From NCBI RefSeq assembly GCF_014385165.1, contig NZ_JACRTF010000001.1:4154001-4218000 (forward strand): 64,000 nt of DNA, in the 5' to 3' direction. The translations under genes were made by a program, and so were the position numbers. Positions 26,760-36,822 of this stretch are shown in pieces. The stretch comes from Jilunia laotingensis (lineage in GTDB: Bacteria > Bacteroidota > Bacteroidia > Bacteroidales > Bacteroidaceae). Positions within the stretch are counted from its first letter, which is position 1. Every line of letters starts with the position of its first letter. The notes beneath the pieces were generated by a model. It did not search any database. It saw only the letters and a program-made list of their open reading frames with translations, and was not told the DNA's origin.

Positions 26760-28088
26760 ATGATTGTTTTGGGATCAAGGAATAGAAAAATAGTAATAAA
26801 TGTAGTTGCTTCTTTTGCTGTAAAATTATTAACAATATTAATATCATTAATAATTGTCCCACTGACATTAACTTATTTAAGTTCATATGAATATGGTGTT
26901 TGGTTGACTATCAGTTCTGTATTATCATGGCTTGATTTTTTTGATGTTGGATTGGGTAATGGGTTAAGAAATAAATTGTCAGAATCATTAGCTTTTGGTG
27001 ATATTAGAAGTTCACGAACATATGTGAGTACAACTTTTTTTTCGTTAATGATAATTTCTATAACTCTTTTTATATTGTTTGTGGTAGTTGAAAATTTTTT
27101 ATCGTTTACAACAATATTTAATGTCAATGAAGATTTAGGGCAAAAAATATCGGTAATCAGTTTTTATGTAGTTTTTAGTGTCTGTGTATCTTTCTTTTTG
27201 AAGGTTATTACATATGTCTATTTTGCCAAACAATTGCCTGTCATAAATAATATTATTGGGTTATTATCTCAATTGCTGTCTCTATTATTTATTTGGATTT
27301 TAATAAATTATTATCCGTCCGGAGGCTTTGAAGGAATTTCGATTATTTATTCCTTTTCTCCAATGATAGTTTTATTATTTTTTTATCCAATAACTTTTTC
27401 TTTTTTATATAAAGAAATTAGTCCCAATATTAAATATATAAAAATCAAATGTATAAATCAATTATTGACATTAGGGACTAAATTTTTTTTAATACAATTA
27501 AGTTGTTTGATACTTTATACTGCTTCCAATATTATAATATCACAGGTTTTGTCACCTGATGAAGTGACTCCATTTAATATTGTATATAAATATTTTAATT
27601 GTATCTTTTTTGTATCAACGATTGTTTTTTCTCCAATGTGGAATGCTGTAAATGAAGCATATGTGAAAAATGAATTAGAATGGATTAAAAAAGCAATGAA
27701 AAGAATGAGAGTTATTTTATTAATTCTTTTATTGGTTGTAATAATTCTAATCTCTGCCGCAAAATATATTATATTATTTTGGGTTGGTGATTCTATAGTT
27801 GTTCCTTTTCCATTAATATTAACAATGGCTATCTACTTTTATGTATTGATATATAGTTCTTTGTATTCAAATTTTCTGAATGGCATGAACTTATTAAATC
27901 TGCAATTATATATAGTGGTAGCAGAGAGCATATTATTTATTCCTTTGTCATATTATTTACTTAATAAGTATGGAATTATTGGAATGGCATTAGCATTGGG
28001 AATAGTTAATTTACCTGCAGCTATTATTAATCATATTCAGTATAGTAAAAAAATAAATCTAAAAGCTAAAGGTATTTGGCTTAAATAA
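26760..28088 (+). CDS. Wzx-type polysaccharide flippase
   Basis: This 442-aa protein is almost entirely hydrophobic, with 12 or more predicted helices, and starts ASFAVKLLTILISLIIVPLT, typical of the PST/Wzx family. Such proteins flip undecaprenyl-linked repeat units across the inner membrane for Wzy-dependent polymerisation. It is the first structural gene after upxZ, from which it is separated by an AT-rich 261-bp gap. The coding sequence is strikingly AT-rich compared with upxY/upxZ, pointing to separate ancestry. Confidence 0.9.
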   Translation: MIVLGSRNRKIVINVVASFAVKLLTILISLIIVPLTLTYLSSYEYGVWLTISSVLSWLDFFDVGLGNGLRNKLSESLAFGDIRSSRTYVSTTFFSLMIISITLFILFVVVENFLSFTTIFNVNEDLGQKISVISFYVVFSVCVSFFLKVITYVYFAKQLPVINNIIGLLSQLLSLLFIWILINYYPSGGFEGISIIYSFSPMIVLLFFYPITFSFLYKEISPNIKYIKIKCINQLLTLGTKFFLIQLSCLILYTASNIIISQVLSPDEVTPFNIVYKYFNCIFFVSTIVFSPMWNAVNEAYVKNELEWIKKAMKRMRVILLILLLVVIILISAAKYIILFWVGDSIVVPFPLILTMAIYFYVLIYSSLYSNFLNGMNLLNLQLYIVVAESILFIPLSYYLLNKYGIIGMALALGIVNLPAAIINHIQYSKKINLKAKGIWLK

Positions 28089-28096
28089 AATAGTTT

Positions 28097-29278
28097 ATGG
28101 AATTTCTTTTGTCAATTATAATACCGACCAAGAATAGGCAATATTATGCTGCAAAATCAATAGAGCAGATTCTTCAAATTAAATCAGATAAAATTCAGTT
28201 GGTGATTCAGGATAATAGTGATGAAGATAAACTTCTTTCTGCTATTTCTCAATATGAGTCTGATAAAAGATTGGTTTATAACTATACTTCAGAAGTGTTA
28301 TCTTTTGTTGAAAATTTCAACCGGGGATTAGAGGCAGCGAAGGGAGTTTATGTCTGTTCAATAGGTGATGATGATGGTATAAATACAGAAGTTATTGACT
28401 TTTTGGAATGGGCGTACGAACATGATATTGATGCCATTACTCCAAGTTTGCGGGCTGTTTATTTTTGGCCAAATTCATTAAACGGAATAGACAATGGTAG
28501 GCTTGATATCTATGATATGAGTGATGATTGTTATTTTGTAAATCCAGATAAAGGTGTAAAATCGTTTCTTAAAGGTGGATGTGTCGATTATCTCAGTTTT
28601 AATCTTGCGAAATTTTATCATGGTTTTGTTAAAAGAAATATATTTGAAAATGTAAAAGAGAAGTCTGGCTATTATATTGGTGGATTATCACCTGATATTT
28701 ATAGTTCAATTGCTTTATCTCTGATGTGTAAAAAGCTTCTGATTATAGATTACCCATTGACTATTTCTGGTATTTGTTCAACAAGTGGCTCTGCGGACTC
28801 TGCTACAGGTAAGCATACTGGAAATTTGAATCAAGCTCCTCATTTTAGAGGACATGATAAGTATGAATGGAATAATGAAGTTCCCGATTTTTATAGTGTT
28901 GAGACAATATGGGCCGACTCTGCTCTTGCTGCAATTAGGGATATCTTTCCTGAATACTTAAAATATTATAGCTTAATGCGTTTTGTCGGAAATACACTGT
29001 GGAGGTATAAAAGTTTTTGGCGGAATTATTGTACTGCTACTCGAGTAAAATATCATTGTAATAATATGTTCCTTTTGTATTGCATATTTTCTTTTGGATT
29101 CATTGTTGGACCATTTAAACAGAAAATGAAAAGGGTACTATTTCAGCAGGTTTTAAAAAAAGCTAAGTCTTGTTGCTTTGTTGACAATATTCAAAGTGCG
29201 GAATTGTTACTGCAACAAAATTTAAAATCAAAAGGAAAAGGTTTGCAAGAGTTACTTACTAGATTTAGTTCTATTTAA
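28097..29278 (+). CDS. Glycosyltransferase family 2
   Basis: This 393-aa GT-A fold enzyme has an N-terminal LSIIIPTKNRQYYAAKSIEQ (about 5-24) and the acidic nucleotide-sugar/metal motif SIGDDDGIN near residues 91-99. It should add one sugar to the lipid-linked capsule repeat unit on the cytoplasmic face. The C-terminal 150 residues have no clear motif. It lies 8 bp after the flippase gene. Donor and linkage are unknown. Confidence 0.85.
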   Translation: MEFLLSIIIPTKNRQYYAAKSIEQILQIKSDKIQLVIQDNSDEDKLLSAISQYESDKRLVYNYTSEVLSFVENFNRGLEAAKGVYVCSIGDDDGINTEVIDFLEWAYEHDIDAITPSLRAVYFWPNSLNGIDNGRLDIYDMSDDCYFVNPDKGVKSFLKGGCVDYLSFNLAKFYHGFVKRNIFENVKEKSGYYIGGLSPDIYSSIALSLMCKKLLIIDYPLTISGICSTSGSADSATGKHTGNLNQAPHFRGHDKYEWNNEVPDFYSVETIWADSALAAIRDIFPEYLKYYSLMRFVGNTLWRYKSFWRNYCTATRVKYHCNNMFLLYCIFSFGFIVGPFKQKMKRVLFQQVLKKAKSCCFVDNIQSAELLLQQNLKSKGKGLQELLTRFSSI

Positions 29279-29293
29279 TAGTAATGCATCAAA

Positions 29294-30505
29294 ATGAGAA
29301 TTATAAATATTAATATATTTTACTCTGAGGGAAGTACGGGTAAACTAGTAAAAAGCATTCATGAGTTTTTATCATTTGCAGGGCATGACTCATATGTTGT
29401 ATATGGTCGAGGAAAAAGAAAATGGAGTATTGAAAATCCATTGAAAATAAGGAAAATATCTTTCGAATTTTTCTCGATTTGTTATTCATATTTTACAAGG
29501 ATATTAGGGATAAGATTTTGTTCTTCATTCTTGGAGACATTATTGTTAATCAGATGGATTCTTAAGATAAAGCCTGATATAGTACATCTTCATTGCATGA
29601 ATTGTAATTATGTGAATCCTTATATGCTTATACGCTTTTTGGCCTTCCGTAGAATCAATACAGTTGTAACGAATCATGCTGATATTACTTTTACTGGTAA
29701 TTGTGATCATGCTTATGATTGTAATCGTTGGAAAACTGGATGTGGAAAATGCCCTAACTTGAAAGAGGCTACTCATTCCGTATTTTTTGATAATACAGCT
29801 TTAGCTTGGAAATTAATGTATGACTCTTTTTCTGAATTTTCTAAATTATGGGTGACCTCTGTATCTGCATGGACAGATAGTAGGGCAAGGCAATCTCCTT
29901 TTTTTTCGAAAGCTCAGTTTTCTATAATAATGAATGGAGTTGATGTCAGATGTTTTCATTATATACATTCTAATATCTTGGCTATTAAACATGGTTTATC
30001 TGAAGTGCCTTTTATATTGCACGTAACACCCGACTTTGGTTCTCCTTTGAAAGGAGGAGAGTATGTTATTCAATTAGCGAAAAGATTAAAATCTTTTCTT
30101 TTCATTGTTGTTGGTGCTTACAATGGTAATTTAGATATTCCAAGTAATGTGTTGATGGTTGGACATGTAAGTAATCAAGATGATTTAGCTATGTATTATT
30201 CTGCTGCCAAATTAACTTTATTGACTAGTAAACGAGAAACTTTTTCAATGGTATGTGCAGAAAGTTTATGTTGTGGAACTCCGATTGTAGGTTTTAAGTG
30301 TGGTGGTCCGGAAGAAATTGCGCTTTCAAATTATTCCAATTTTGTAGAGTATGGTGATTTGTCTTTATTGGAAAGTATGGTAAGGAAATGGATGAGCGAT
30401 TCAACTCCAAAGGAGAATATTTCAGTCGAAGCTATTTCCGTTTATTCGTCAGATGTTATGTGTAAAAAATATTTAGATTTATATTCTTCCATTGTAAATA
30501 TGTAA
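29294..30505 (+). CDS. Glycosyltransferase family 4 (GT-B)
   Basis: This 403-aa enzyme has an N-terminal acceptor domain (NIFYSEGSTGKLVKSIHEFL) and a C-terminal donor-binding domain with SAAKLTLLTSKRETFSMVCA and the E-x7-E motif region ESLCCGTPIVGFKCGGPEEI. A Cys-rich segment near residues 135-155 (NCDHAYDCNRWKTGCGKCPN) is typical of WcaC-like transferases and may bind metal. Its stop overlaps the polymerase start by one base. The sugar donor is unknown. Confidence 0.87.
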   Translation: MRIININIFYSEGSTGKLVKSIHEFLSFAGHDSYVVYGRGKRKWSIENPLKIRKISFEFFSICYSYFTRILGIRFCSSFLETLLLIRWILKIKPDIVHLHCMNCNYVNPYMLIRFLAFRRINTVVTNHADITFTGNCDHAYDCNRWKTGCGKCPNLKEATHSVFFDNTALAWKLMYDSFSEFSKLWVTSVSAWTDSRARQSPFFSKAQFSIIMNGVDVRCFHYIHSNILAIKHGLSEVPFILHVTPDFGSPLKGGEYVIQLAKRLKSFLFIVVGAYNGNLDIPSNVLMVGHVSNQDDLAMYYSAAKLTLLTSKRETFSMVCAESLCCGTPIVGFKCGGPEEIALSNYSNFVEYGDLSLLESMVRKWMSDSTPKENISVEAISVYSSDVMCKKYLDLYSSIVNM

Positions 30506-31560
30506 TGATAATTATCACCTGTTTTAACTTGTTTTTGGTCTTATGTGGTTATTTGGCAAACTATTGTAATGACAAAAGATTTGTAAAGGTTGCTTTTTTC
30601 TTTTTATTTTTTGCACTTGCTTTTCGTTATGATTTTGGTAACGATTATCTTGCATATAATCAAATGTTTTATGAAATTAAAAATGGAATTAGAGATACCC
30701 AAGTAGAATATGGATGGGAACTTTTTAATAGATTATGCTCTCCCTTTTCTTTTCAGTTCCTTATAGTTATATGGTCTTTTATTTATTGTATTGTCTTTTG
30801 TGACTTTATATTAAAGTATGTTCCTCCAAAATGGTATTGGTTATCAATTTTTTTGTTGGTTTTTGATCCATATAATATGTTGGTTCATGTGTCAATGTTA
30901 AGACAATCATTGGCTATAATAATATTTGTTTATTCTTTTGGCTTTCTATTGGAGAAAAAAATATTTCACTACATATTTTTCATTTTACTAGCTAGTAGTT
31001 TTCATACAACTGCTTTGATTTTATTGCCTGTTGGCTTACTTATGTACTTGAATGTTACATTTAAGTATTGGCATATTTTACTTTTGTTATTACTGTTTAT
31101 TTCTTCTTTCATTTATATTGAACAGATCAAAATTTTTATAATAAAAAATATTCTTGGAGAATTGCCTAAATATGCCGATGCATATATGGGACAAGAAAAA
31201 GAATTAGGTCAAGGAAGGGCTATATTTATAAAAAGTCTTATTTTGTTTATTTGTTTAATTTATCAAAAGAGATTTAATTCGGAAGGACTATTGTCTTCTA
31301 AATTATATTATATCGGATTTTATTTTATTCCATTAGCTACTATTATTTTAATGTTAACCAGATTAGGACAATATTTTTTGATATTTGGGATATTGCTAAT
31401 TCCTTTGAGTTTCAGCGTTATAAAAAGTGTGTATGTGAAAATTTTGCTTTTTACTTTAGTTATATTTATTACGCTTTATGATTATATTGGTTTTTTCAAT
31501 GATCCTACATGGATAGAAAAATATTCAGTCTACAAAACTTTCTTTAATTTAGCAATGTGA
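30505..31560 (+). CDS. EpsG/Wzy-like polysaccharide polymerase
   Basis: This 351-aa protein has about ten membrane helices. The motif ALAFRYDFGNDYLAYNQMF (about 36-54) and SMLRQSLAIIIF (about 131-142) are the signatures of the EpsG family of Wzy-like polymerases, which join repeat units at the periplasmic face. No other candidate polymerase is in the locus. Overlaps with both neighbours (1 bp and 4 bp) suggest translational coupling. Confidence 0.85.
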   Translation: MIIITCFNLFLVLCGYLANYCNDKRFVKVAFFFLFFALAFRYDFGNDYLAYNQMFYEIKNGIRDTQVEYGWELFNRLCSPFSFQFLIVIWSFIYCIVFCDFILKYVPPKWYWLSIFLLVFDPYNMLVHVSMLRQSLAIIIFVYSFGFLLEKKIFHYIFFILLASSFHTTALILLPVGLLMYLNVTFKYWHILLLLLLFISSFIYIEQIKIFIIKNILGELPKYADAYMGQEKELGQGRAIFIKSLILFICLIYQKRFNSEGLLSSKLYYIGFYFIPLATIILMLTRLGQYFLIFGILLIPLSFSVIKSVYVKILLFTLVIFITLYDYIGFFNDPTWIEKYSVYKTFFNLAM

Positions 31561-32768
31561 TGAAACTTTTGTTTATTTCTTGTGTGTGTTCAAAAACTTC
31601 TTTTGATTATATATATAAAAAAAGTAAGATAAAGCCTTTGCAGTCTATTCAGCAATTTCATAAGATGTTAGTCTCTGGACTGAAGTGTAATAGAGTTGAT
31701 ATTACTGCTTTATCCGAAATACCAGCATCTGGGATTAGTAACAGAACTGTGATTTTAAATTCCGAACAATATGATGGTATCTGTTATCATTATTTGCCAT
31801 TTATAAAAATACCTGTAATAAAAGCGGCTTTGCATATTCTGTCTTCAGCATATTTCTTCTTACAGTGGATTTGGGTAACAAAAAAAAATAAGAACGAACG
31901 CCATATTATATGTGACATATTCTCTTATTGGCCAAGTATTACAATTTTATTACTTAGTAAGATATTTAGAGTTAAGACTTGTTTGATTTTAACCGATTTA
32001 CCGAGTATGGTTTCTTCAATAAGTTCACAGACTCATTTCTCATTGTCGACTATAACTGCTCATATAGGAAATCTTTTTTTATCGAAGTTTGATTCGTATG
32101 TTTTTATAACAAGTCAAATGAATGAAGTGGTAAATAAAAATCAAAAACCATTTATTGTAATGGAAGGACTTGTTAATTGTTTTTTTGATCCCATTCAATT
32201 GAAGTCTTCGAAATCATCTAATTTTTGTATAATGTATTCGGGGGGATTATATGAAAAATATGGTATAAAAAAATTAGTTGATGCTTTTAAATATATACCA
32301 TATAAGGATATAGAATTGCATTTATACGGAGATGGAGAATTAAGAGACTTTTTGCTTAAGGTTAATGAATTAGATTCTCGTATTTTTTATAATGGAGTAT
32401 TACCTAATTCAGAGATCGTAAAGCGACAAGCTGAAGTCGATTTGCTAATAAATCCAAGAAGTGCCAAAGAAGAATTTACTAAATATTCTTTTCCAATAAA
32501 AAATTTAGAATATATGGCTTCTGGAACCCCCTTACTAACTACTCAATTGCCGGGTATGCCTCTTGAATACTTTTCTTATGTTTACATTATTGATGACGAA
32601 ACGGCTGCGGGCATTGCTGATAAAATAATCACATTATATAATGAACGTGATAGTATTAAAATAATGGGTGAGAAAGCAAAAAAATTTGTTATGGAAAATA
32701 AAAATTACATTTTTCAGGGAAAAAGAATTTCAGAATTCCTGTATAAGCTAGATCAAAAGTATGAATAA
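31557..32768 (+). CDS. Glycosyltransferase (GT-B, family 4-like)
   Basis: This 403-aa enzyme has a hydrophobic stretch near residues 93-107 that may attach it to the membrane and a C-terminal GT1/GT4 domain with FCIMYSGGLYEKYGIKKLVD (about 222-241) and the donor motif EFTKYSFPIKNLEYMASGTP. It probably adds one residue of the repeat unit. It overlaps the polymerase gene by 4 bp and the next transferase by 8 bp. Confidence 0.82.
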   Translation: MMKLLFISCVCSKTSFDYIYKKSKIKPLQSIQQFHKMLVSGLKCNRVDITALSEIPASGISNRTVILNSEQYDGICYHYLPFIKIPVIKAALHILSSAYFFLQWIWVTKKNKNERHIICDIFSYWPSITILLLSKIFRVKTCLILTDLPSMVSSISSQTHFSLSTITAHIGNLFLSKFDSYVFITSQMNEVVNKNQKPFIVMEGLVNCFFDPIQLKSSKSSNFCIMYSGGLYEKYGIKKLVDAFKYIPYKDIELHLYGDGELRDFLLKVNELDSRIFYNGVLPNSEIVKRQAEVDLLINPRSAKEEFTKYSFPIKNLEYMASGTPLLTTQLPGMPLEYFSYVYIIDDETAAGIADKIITLYNERDSIKIMGEKAKKFVMENKNYIFQGKRISEFLYKLDQKYE

Positions 32769-33783
32769 AGTATTAAGTATCATTATACCAGTTTATAATT
32801 CAGAAAAGTTTATAGGCCGTTGTTTGGACTCTATTTATGATCAGAAGCTTCCACTTGATTTATTTGAAGTAATAGTTATTAATGATGGAAGTAAAGATAA
32901 ATCGAGTGATATTGTGGAATCATTTCGTTCGAGATTTTCTAATTTAATTCTTATTAATCAGGAGAACAAGGGAGTTGCAACGGTTCGTAATATCGGTATA
33001 GATAAGGCTATTGGAGAGTATATTCAGTTCGTTGACTCTGATGATTTTTTAGAACCAGGATGTCTGCATTATTTATTAGCTAATTTGAATAGGGATATTT
33101 CACTCATTTTTTATAAATATAGATTGTGTTATAATGATTGTACAAAGGATGGAGATTATAATCATAGTTTTGATCAATATAATATTATATTGACTGGTGA
33201 TGAATTAATACAAAAGTATGGATTTCACTATTCTTCTTGGCTTTGTTTATATAAACGAGATTTTTTACTTAATATAGGTGTTAGATTTCCGATAGAAATA
33301 TGGGGTGAAGATATTTTATTTATAACAGAGATACTATTACATTGTGAGAAAACGATTGTATTGGATATAATAGTTTATAATTATGCGATGTATAATTTAG
33401 ATTCTGTTACTCATAAAGTTAATGTAGAACATCAAATAAAATTAGCTCACTCGTATTGTAGAGTTGCATTAAAATTATATGATTTGGTTAATAATCCTGC
33501 ATTTGATATTTCATATCCAACTTCGGCTCTGATAAAGCAGGATGCTAATCTTTACATCATACTTTCAATTGTAAAAGTGATTAAATATTCACTTTCTTAT
33601 AATTTGATTGATGAGATATATCATCAAATTAATTTACGCCATATATTACCTATTTGGTCTATATCGCGATATGCAAATATTTTTTTGAAACTTATATATC
33701 TTGTTTTTAATGTTAAAATATTTGTATTTTTATTGTATCATATAATATGTATATATAAATGTTTGAGAATAAAATTTTGTTAA
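32761..33783 (+). CDS. Glycosyltransferase family 2
   Basis: This 340-aa GT-A enzyme has SIIIPVYNSEKFIGRCLDSI (about 6-25), VINDGSKDKS near 40-49 and the DxD-like QFVDSDDFLEPG near 90-101, all classical for family 2. The C-terminal region has hydrophobic segments (about 295-335) that could be membrane-associated. It overlaps its neighbours by 8 bp upstream and 25 bp downstream. The donor is unknown. Confidence 0.88.
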   Translation: MNKVLSIIIPVYNSEKFIGRCLDSIYDQKLPLDLFEVIVINDGSKDKSSDIVESFRSRFSNLILINQENKGVATVRNIGIDKAIGEYIQFVDSDDFLEPGCLHYLLANLNRDISLIFYKYRLCYNDCTKDGDYNHSFDQYNIILTGDELIQKYGFHYSSWLCLYKRDFLLNIGVRFPIEIWGEDILFITEILLHCEKTIVLDIIVYNYAMYNLDSVTHKVNVEHQIKLAHSYCRVALKLYDLVNNPAFDISYPTSALIKQDANLYIILSIVKVIKYSLSYNLIDEIYHQINLRHILPIWSISRYANIFLKLIYLVFNVKIFVFLLYHIICIYKCLRIKFC

Positions 33784-34808
33784 TTACCGGGGGGACAGGT
33801 TCTTTCGGTAATGCAGTCTTGCGTCGTTTTCTTGATTCTGATATTAAGGAAATTCGTATATTTTCGAGGGATGAGAAAAAGCAGGATGATATGCGTCATG
33901 CATTACAAAATCCTAAAGTGAAATATTATATCGGTAATGTACGTGATAAATCTTCCGTGGATGTTGCAATGAATGGTGTGGATTATGTCTTTAGTGCTGC
34001 TGCACTAAAGCAAGTCCCTTCTTGTGAGTTCTTTCCTGTTGAAGCTGTAAGGACTAATATTTTAGGTACCGAAAATGTGTTAAATTCCGCTATTGAGCAT
34101 GGCGTGAAAAGTGTAGTGGTTTTATCTACAGATAAAGCTGCTTATCCTATAAATGCAATGGGTATGAGTAAGGCTTTAATGGAAAAGGTTGCTGTGGCAA
34201 AAGGACGTGAATTAGGTGAAGGAGCCAAAACGACGATTTGTTGTACTCGTTATGGAAATGTTATGGCAAGTCGTGGTTCGGTTATTCCACTTTGGGTGGA
34301 GCAAATGAGGGAGAATAAACCTATTACTATTACTGATCCTAATATGACTCGATTTATGATGACTTTGGATGATGCAGTGGACTTAGTTATATATGCCTTC
34401 ACTCACGCGCATAATGGTGATCTTTTTGTTCAAAAAGCTCCTGCGGCTACACTTTCAACTTTGGCTTATGCTTTGAAAGAATTATATAAAAGTGAAACAG
34501 AAGTAAAGATAATCGGCACTCGTCATGGAGAAAAATTATTTGAAACGCTTGTTACACGTGAGGAAATGGTGAGGGCTATTGATATGGGGGATTATTATCG
34601 CATTCCTTGTGATACTCGTGATTTAAATTATGATAAGTTTTTCACTAAAGGCAATGAAGAGGTTTCGAAGGTAGAAGATTATCATAGTCACAATACTCAT
34701 CGTCTTAATGTAGAAGGGACGAAAGAGTTATTGATGAAATTACGTTTTGTACGAGAGGATATGGGGTTAGAAGCGAAAGCGAAAACCTTGGAAATTAGAA
34801 GTGAATAA
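33759..34808 (+). CDS. UDP-GlcNAc 4,6-dehydratase/5-epimerase (CapE/FlaA1-like)
   Basis: This 349-aa short-form SDR dehydratase has nucleotide-binding LITGGTGSFGNAVLRRFL (about 8-25) and a catalytic MxxxK version of YxxxK (INAMGMSKALMEK), as in CapE, PseB and FlaA1. These soluble enzymes make 4-keto-6-deoxy sugars from UDP-GlcNAc with inversion at C5, the entry to UDP-L-sugars. With the next two genes it forms a complete three-step cassette. It begins inside the end of the preceding transferase. Confidence 0.9.
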   Translation: MFENKILLITGGTGSFGNAVLRRFLDSDIKEIRIFSRDEKKQDDMRHALQNPKVKYYIGNVRDKSSVDVAMNGVDYVFSAAALKQVPSCEFFPVEAVRTNILGTENVLNSAIEHGVKSVVVLSTDKAAYPINAMGMSKALMEKVAVAKGRELGEGAKTTICCTRYGNVMASRGSVIPLWVEQMRENKPITITDPNMTRFMMTLDDAVDLVIYAFTHAHNGDLFVQKAPAATLSTLAYALKELYKSETEVKIIGTRHGEKLFETLVTREEMVRAIDMGDYYRIPCDTRDLNYDKFFTKGNEEVSKVEDYHSHNTHRLNVEGTKELLMKLRFVREDMGLEAKAKTLEIRSE

Positions 34809-34822
34809 TCAATATAACAGAT

Positions 34823-35953
34823 ATGCTTAAAGTAATGACAATTATTGGGACTCGACCTGAAATTATTAAACTGAGCCGGGTTATGGCCGAATTGGACAAG
34901 TACACAGAACATATAATTGTGCATACCGGACAGAATTTTGATTATGAATTGAATGAGATATTTTTTCAAGAGCTTCATATACGTAAACCGAATTATTTTT
35001 TGAATGCTGCAGGAAAGAATGCTGCCGAAACGATTGCTAATGTTATCCAAAAGTCGGATATATTAATGGAACAGGAAAAGCCTGATGCTATATTGCTTTA
35101 TGGGGATACGAATAGTTGTATTTCTGTTATTTCTGCAAAACGTAGAAAAATTCCTATTTTTCATATGGAAGCAGGTAATAGATGCTTTGACCAACGCGTA
35201 CCGGAAGAGATTAATCGCAAAATAGTGGATCATTTGAGTGATATTAATATGCCATTATCTGAACATGCTCGTAACTATTTGTTGGCAGAAGGGCTTAAAC
35301 CTGAGACAGTTATAAAGACGGGATCTCCAATGACAGAAGTGTTGTATTTTCATAAACAAGATATTGATAATAGTGATATACTTAGAAAGGAACATCTGGA
35401 GAAAGGTGAATATTTTATTGTAAGTACACATCGAGAGGAAAATGTGGATTCAGAACAGAATTTTTCTGATTTGTTATCGTCTTTAAATGCAATTGTAGAC
35501 AAGTATCATAAAAAAGTGATTGTATCTACCCATCCACGTACCCGGAAAAAGCTGGAAGCTATTGGTTTTATAAACTCGAATTCAATGATTGAGTTTATGA
35601 AACCTTTTGGATTTATTGAATATATAAAATTGCAACAGAATGCTTTTTGTGTGATTTCGGATAGTGGTACAATTACGGAAGAATCTTCTATCCTATGCTT
35701 TCCTGCAATTACTATTCGTCAAGCACATGAACGTCCTGAAGGTATGGATGAAGGTACCCTTATTATGTCTGGATTAAAAAGTGAACGTATATTGGATTCT
35801 ATTGACATAGTAACTTCGCAATATACTGAAAATAAAAAAGCCATTCATACTATTTCTGATTATGTAGCGGATAATGTATCTAAAAAAGTAGTTCGTATCA
35901 TTCTTTCTTATACAGATTATGTTAATCGCACTGTTTGGCATAAATTTAACTAA
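34823..35953 (+). CDS. UDP-N-acetylglucosamine 2-epimerase family enzyme
   Basis: This 376-aa GT-B-fold epimerase has MTIIGTRPEIIKLSRVMAEL (about 5-24), VHTGQNFDYELNEIFFQEL (about 39-57), LLYGDTNSC and MEAGNRCFDQRVPEEINRKI, as in WecB, CapG and FnlC. In a cassette with a CapE-like dehydratase and a reductase it is expected to epimerise C2 of the UDP-L-sugar rather than make UDP-ManNAc. It lies 14 bp after the dehydratase gene. Confidence 0.9.
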   Translation: MLKVMTIIGTRPEIIKLSRVMAELDKYTEHIIVHTGQNFDYELNEIFFQELHIRKPNYFLNAAGKNAAETIANVIQKSDILMEQEKPDAILLYGDTNSCISVISAKRRKIPIFHMEAGNRCFDQRVPEEINRKIVDHLSDINMPLSEHARNYLLAEGLKPETVIKTGSPMTEVLYFHKQDIDNSDILRKEHLEKGEYFIVSTHREENVDSEQNFSDLLSSLNAIVDKYHKKVIVSTHPRTRKKLEAIGFINSNSMIEFMKPFGFIEYIKLQQNAFCVISDSGTITEESSILCFPAITIRQAHERPEGMDEGTLIMSGLKSERILDSIDIVTSQYTENKKAIHTISDYVADNVSKKVVRIILSYTDYVNRTVWHKFN

Positions 35954-35964
35954 TATACTTATTA

Positions 35965-36822
35965 ATGAAAAAAGTTTTGTTGTTCGGAGCTACTGGTATG
36001 GCCGGACATGTTGTCTATTATTATCTTCAAAGTACAGGTAAGTACAACATAACTAATGTTGTTTTTCGTATACCTTTGACGGCAGACAGTATAATTGTGG
36101 ACGTAACAGATCGGAATGCAGTAACAAAAGTTATAGCAGATGTAAATCCTGAAATTATAATTAATTGTGTTGGCGTACTGGTTGAAGGAGCAAAAAGATA
36201 TCCGGATAATGCAATTTTAATTAATGCTTATTTTCCTCATTTATTGAAAAAACTCTCAGATGAAATCGGGGCAAAGTTAATTCATATTAGTACAGATTGT
36301 GTCTTTTCGGGGAAAAAAGGAAATTATACAGAAGAGGATATTCCGGATGCACAAGATGTGTACGGGCGGAGCAAAGCATTAGGTGAAATTATTAATGATA
36401 AAGATTTAACTATTCGTACCTCTATTATTGGGCCTGAATTAAAGAAAAATGGAGAAGGTTTATTTCATTGGTTTATGATGCAACAAGGTTCAGTAAATGG
36501 CTTTAAAACCGCAATATGGGGAGGGGTAACTACATTAGAATTAGCAAAAGCTATTTGTGTTGCTATAGATAGTGAAATATCAGGGTTGATACATTTAACG
36601 AATGGTGTAGGTATATCCAAACTTGAATTATTGAATTTATTCAAAGAAATATGGCATAAACAAGATATTGATATACTTCCATATAATGCAAATGATGTGG
36701 ATAAATCAATTGCAAAATCAAATAAATTTAATTATGTGGTTTCTGATTATAAATCTATGTTAGTCGAATTATATGACTGGATGTCAACTCATGAAGAAAT
36801 TTATGGGATCTATGTAAAATAA
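35965..36822 (+). CDS. RmlD-like NAD(P)-dependent 4-keto-sugar reductase
   Basis: This 285-aa short-chain reductase has GATGMAGHVVYYYLQ (about 8-22), the catalytic STDCVFSGKKGNY near 110-122 and YGRSKALGE with the YxxxK pair. Length and motifs match the RmlD family and the QnlB/WbvR reductases. It lacks the C-terminal cupin domain that makes CapF/FnlB about 370 aa. I therefore favour reduction towards UDP-L-rhamnosamine/UDP-L-quinovosamine rather than UDP-L-fucosamine; this is inference from architecture. Confidence 0.85.
   Translation: MKKVLLFGATGMAGHVVYYYLQSTGKYNITNVVFRIPLTADSIIVDVTDRNAVTKVIADVNPEIIINCVGVLVEGAKRYPDNAILINAYFPHLLKKLSDEIGAKLIHISTDCVFSGKKGNYTEEDIPDAQDVYGRSKALGEIINDKDLTIRTSIIGPELKKNGEGLFHWFMMQQGSVNGFKTAIWGGVTTLELAKAICVAIDSEISGLIHLTNGVGISKLELLNLFKEIWHKQDIDILPYNANDVDKSIAKSNKFNYVVSDYKSMLVELYDWMSTHEEIYGIYVK

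Noticed and set aside
33759..36822. Complete UDP-L-FucNAc pathway (CapE-CapF-CapG)
   Set aside because: The reductase is 285 aa and lacks the C-terminal cupin domain of CapF/FnlB. Kept only as a less likely alternative.
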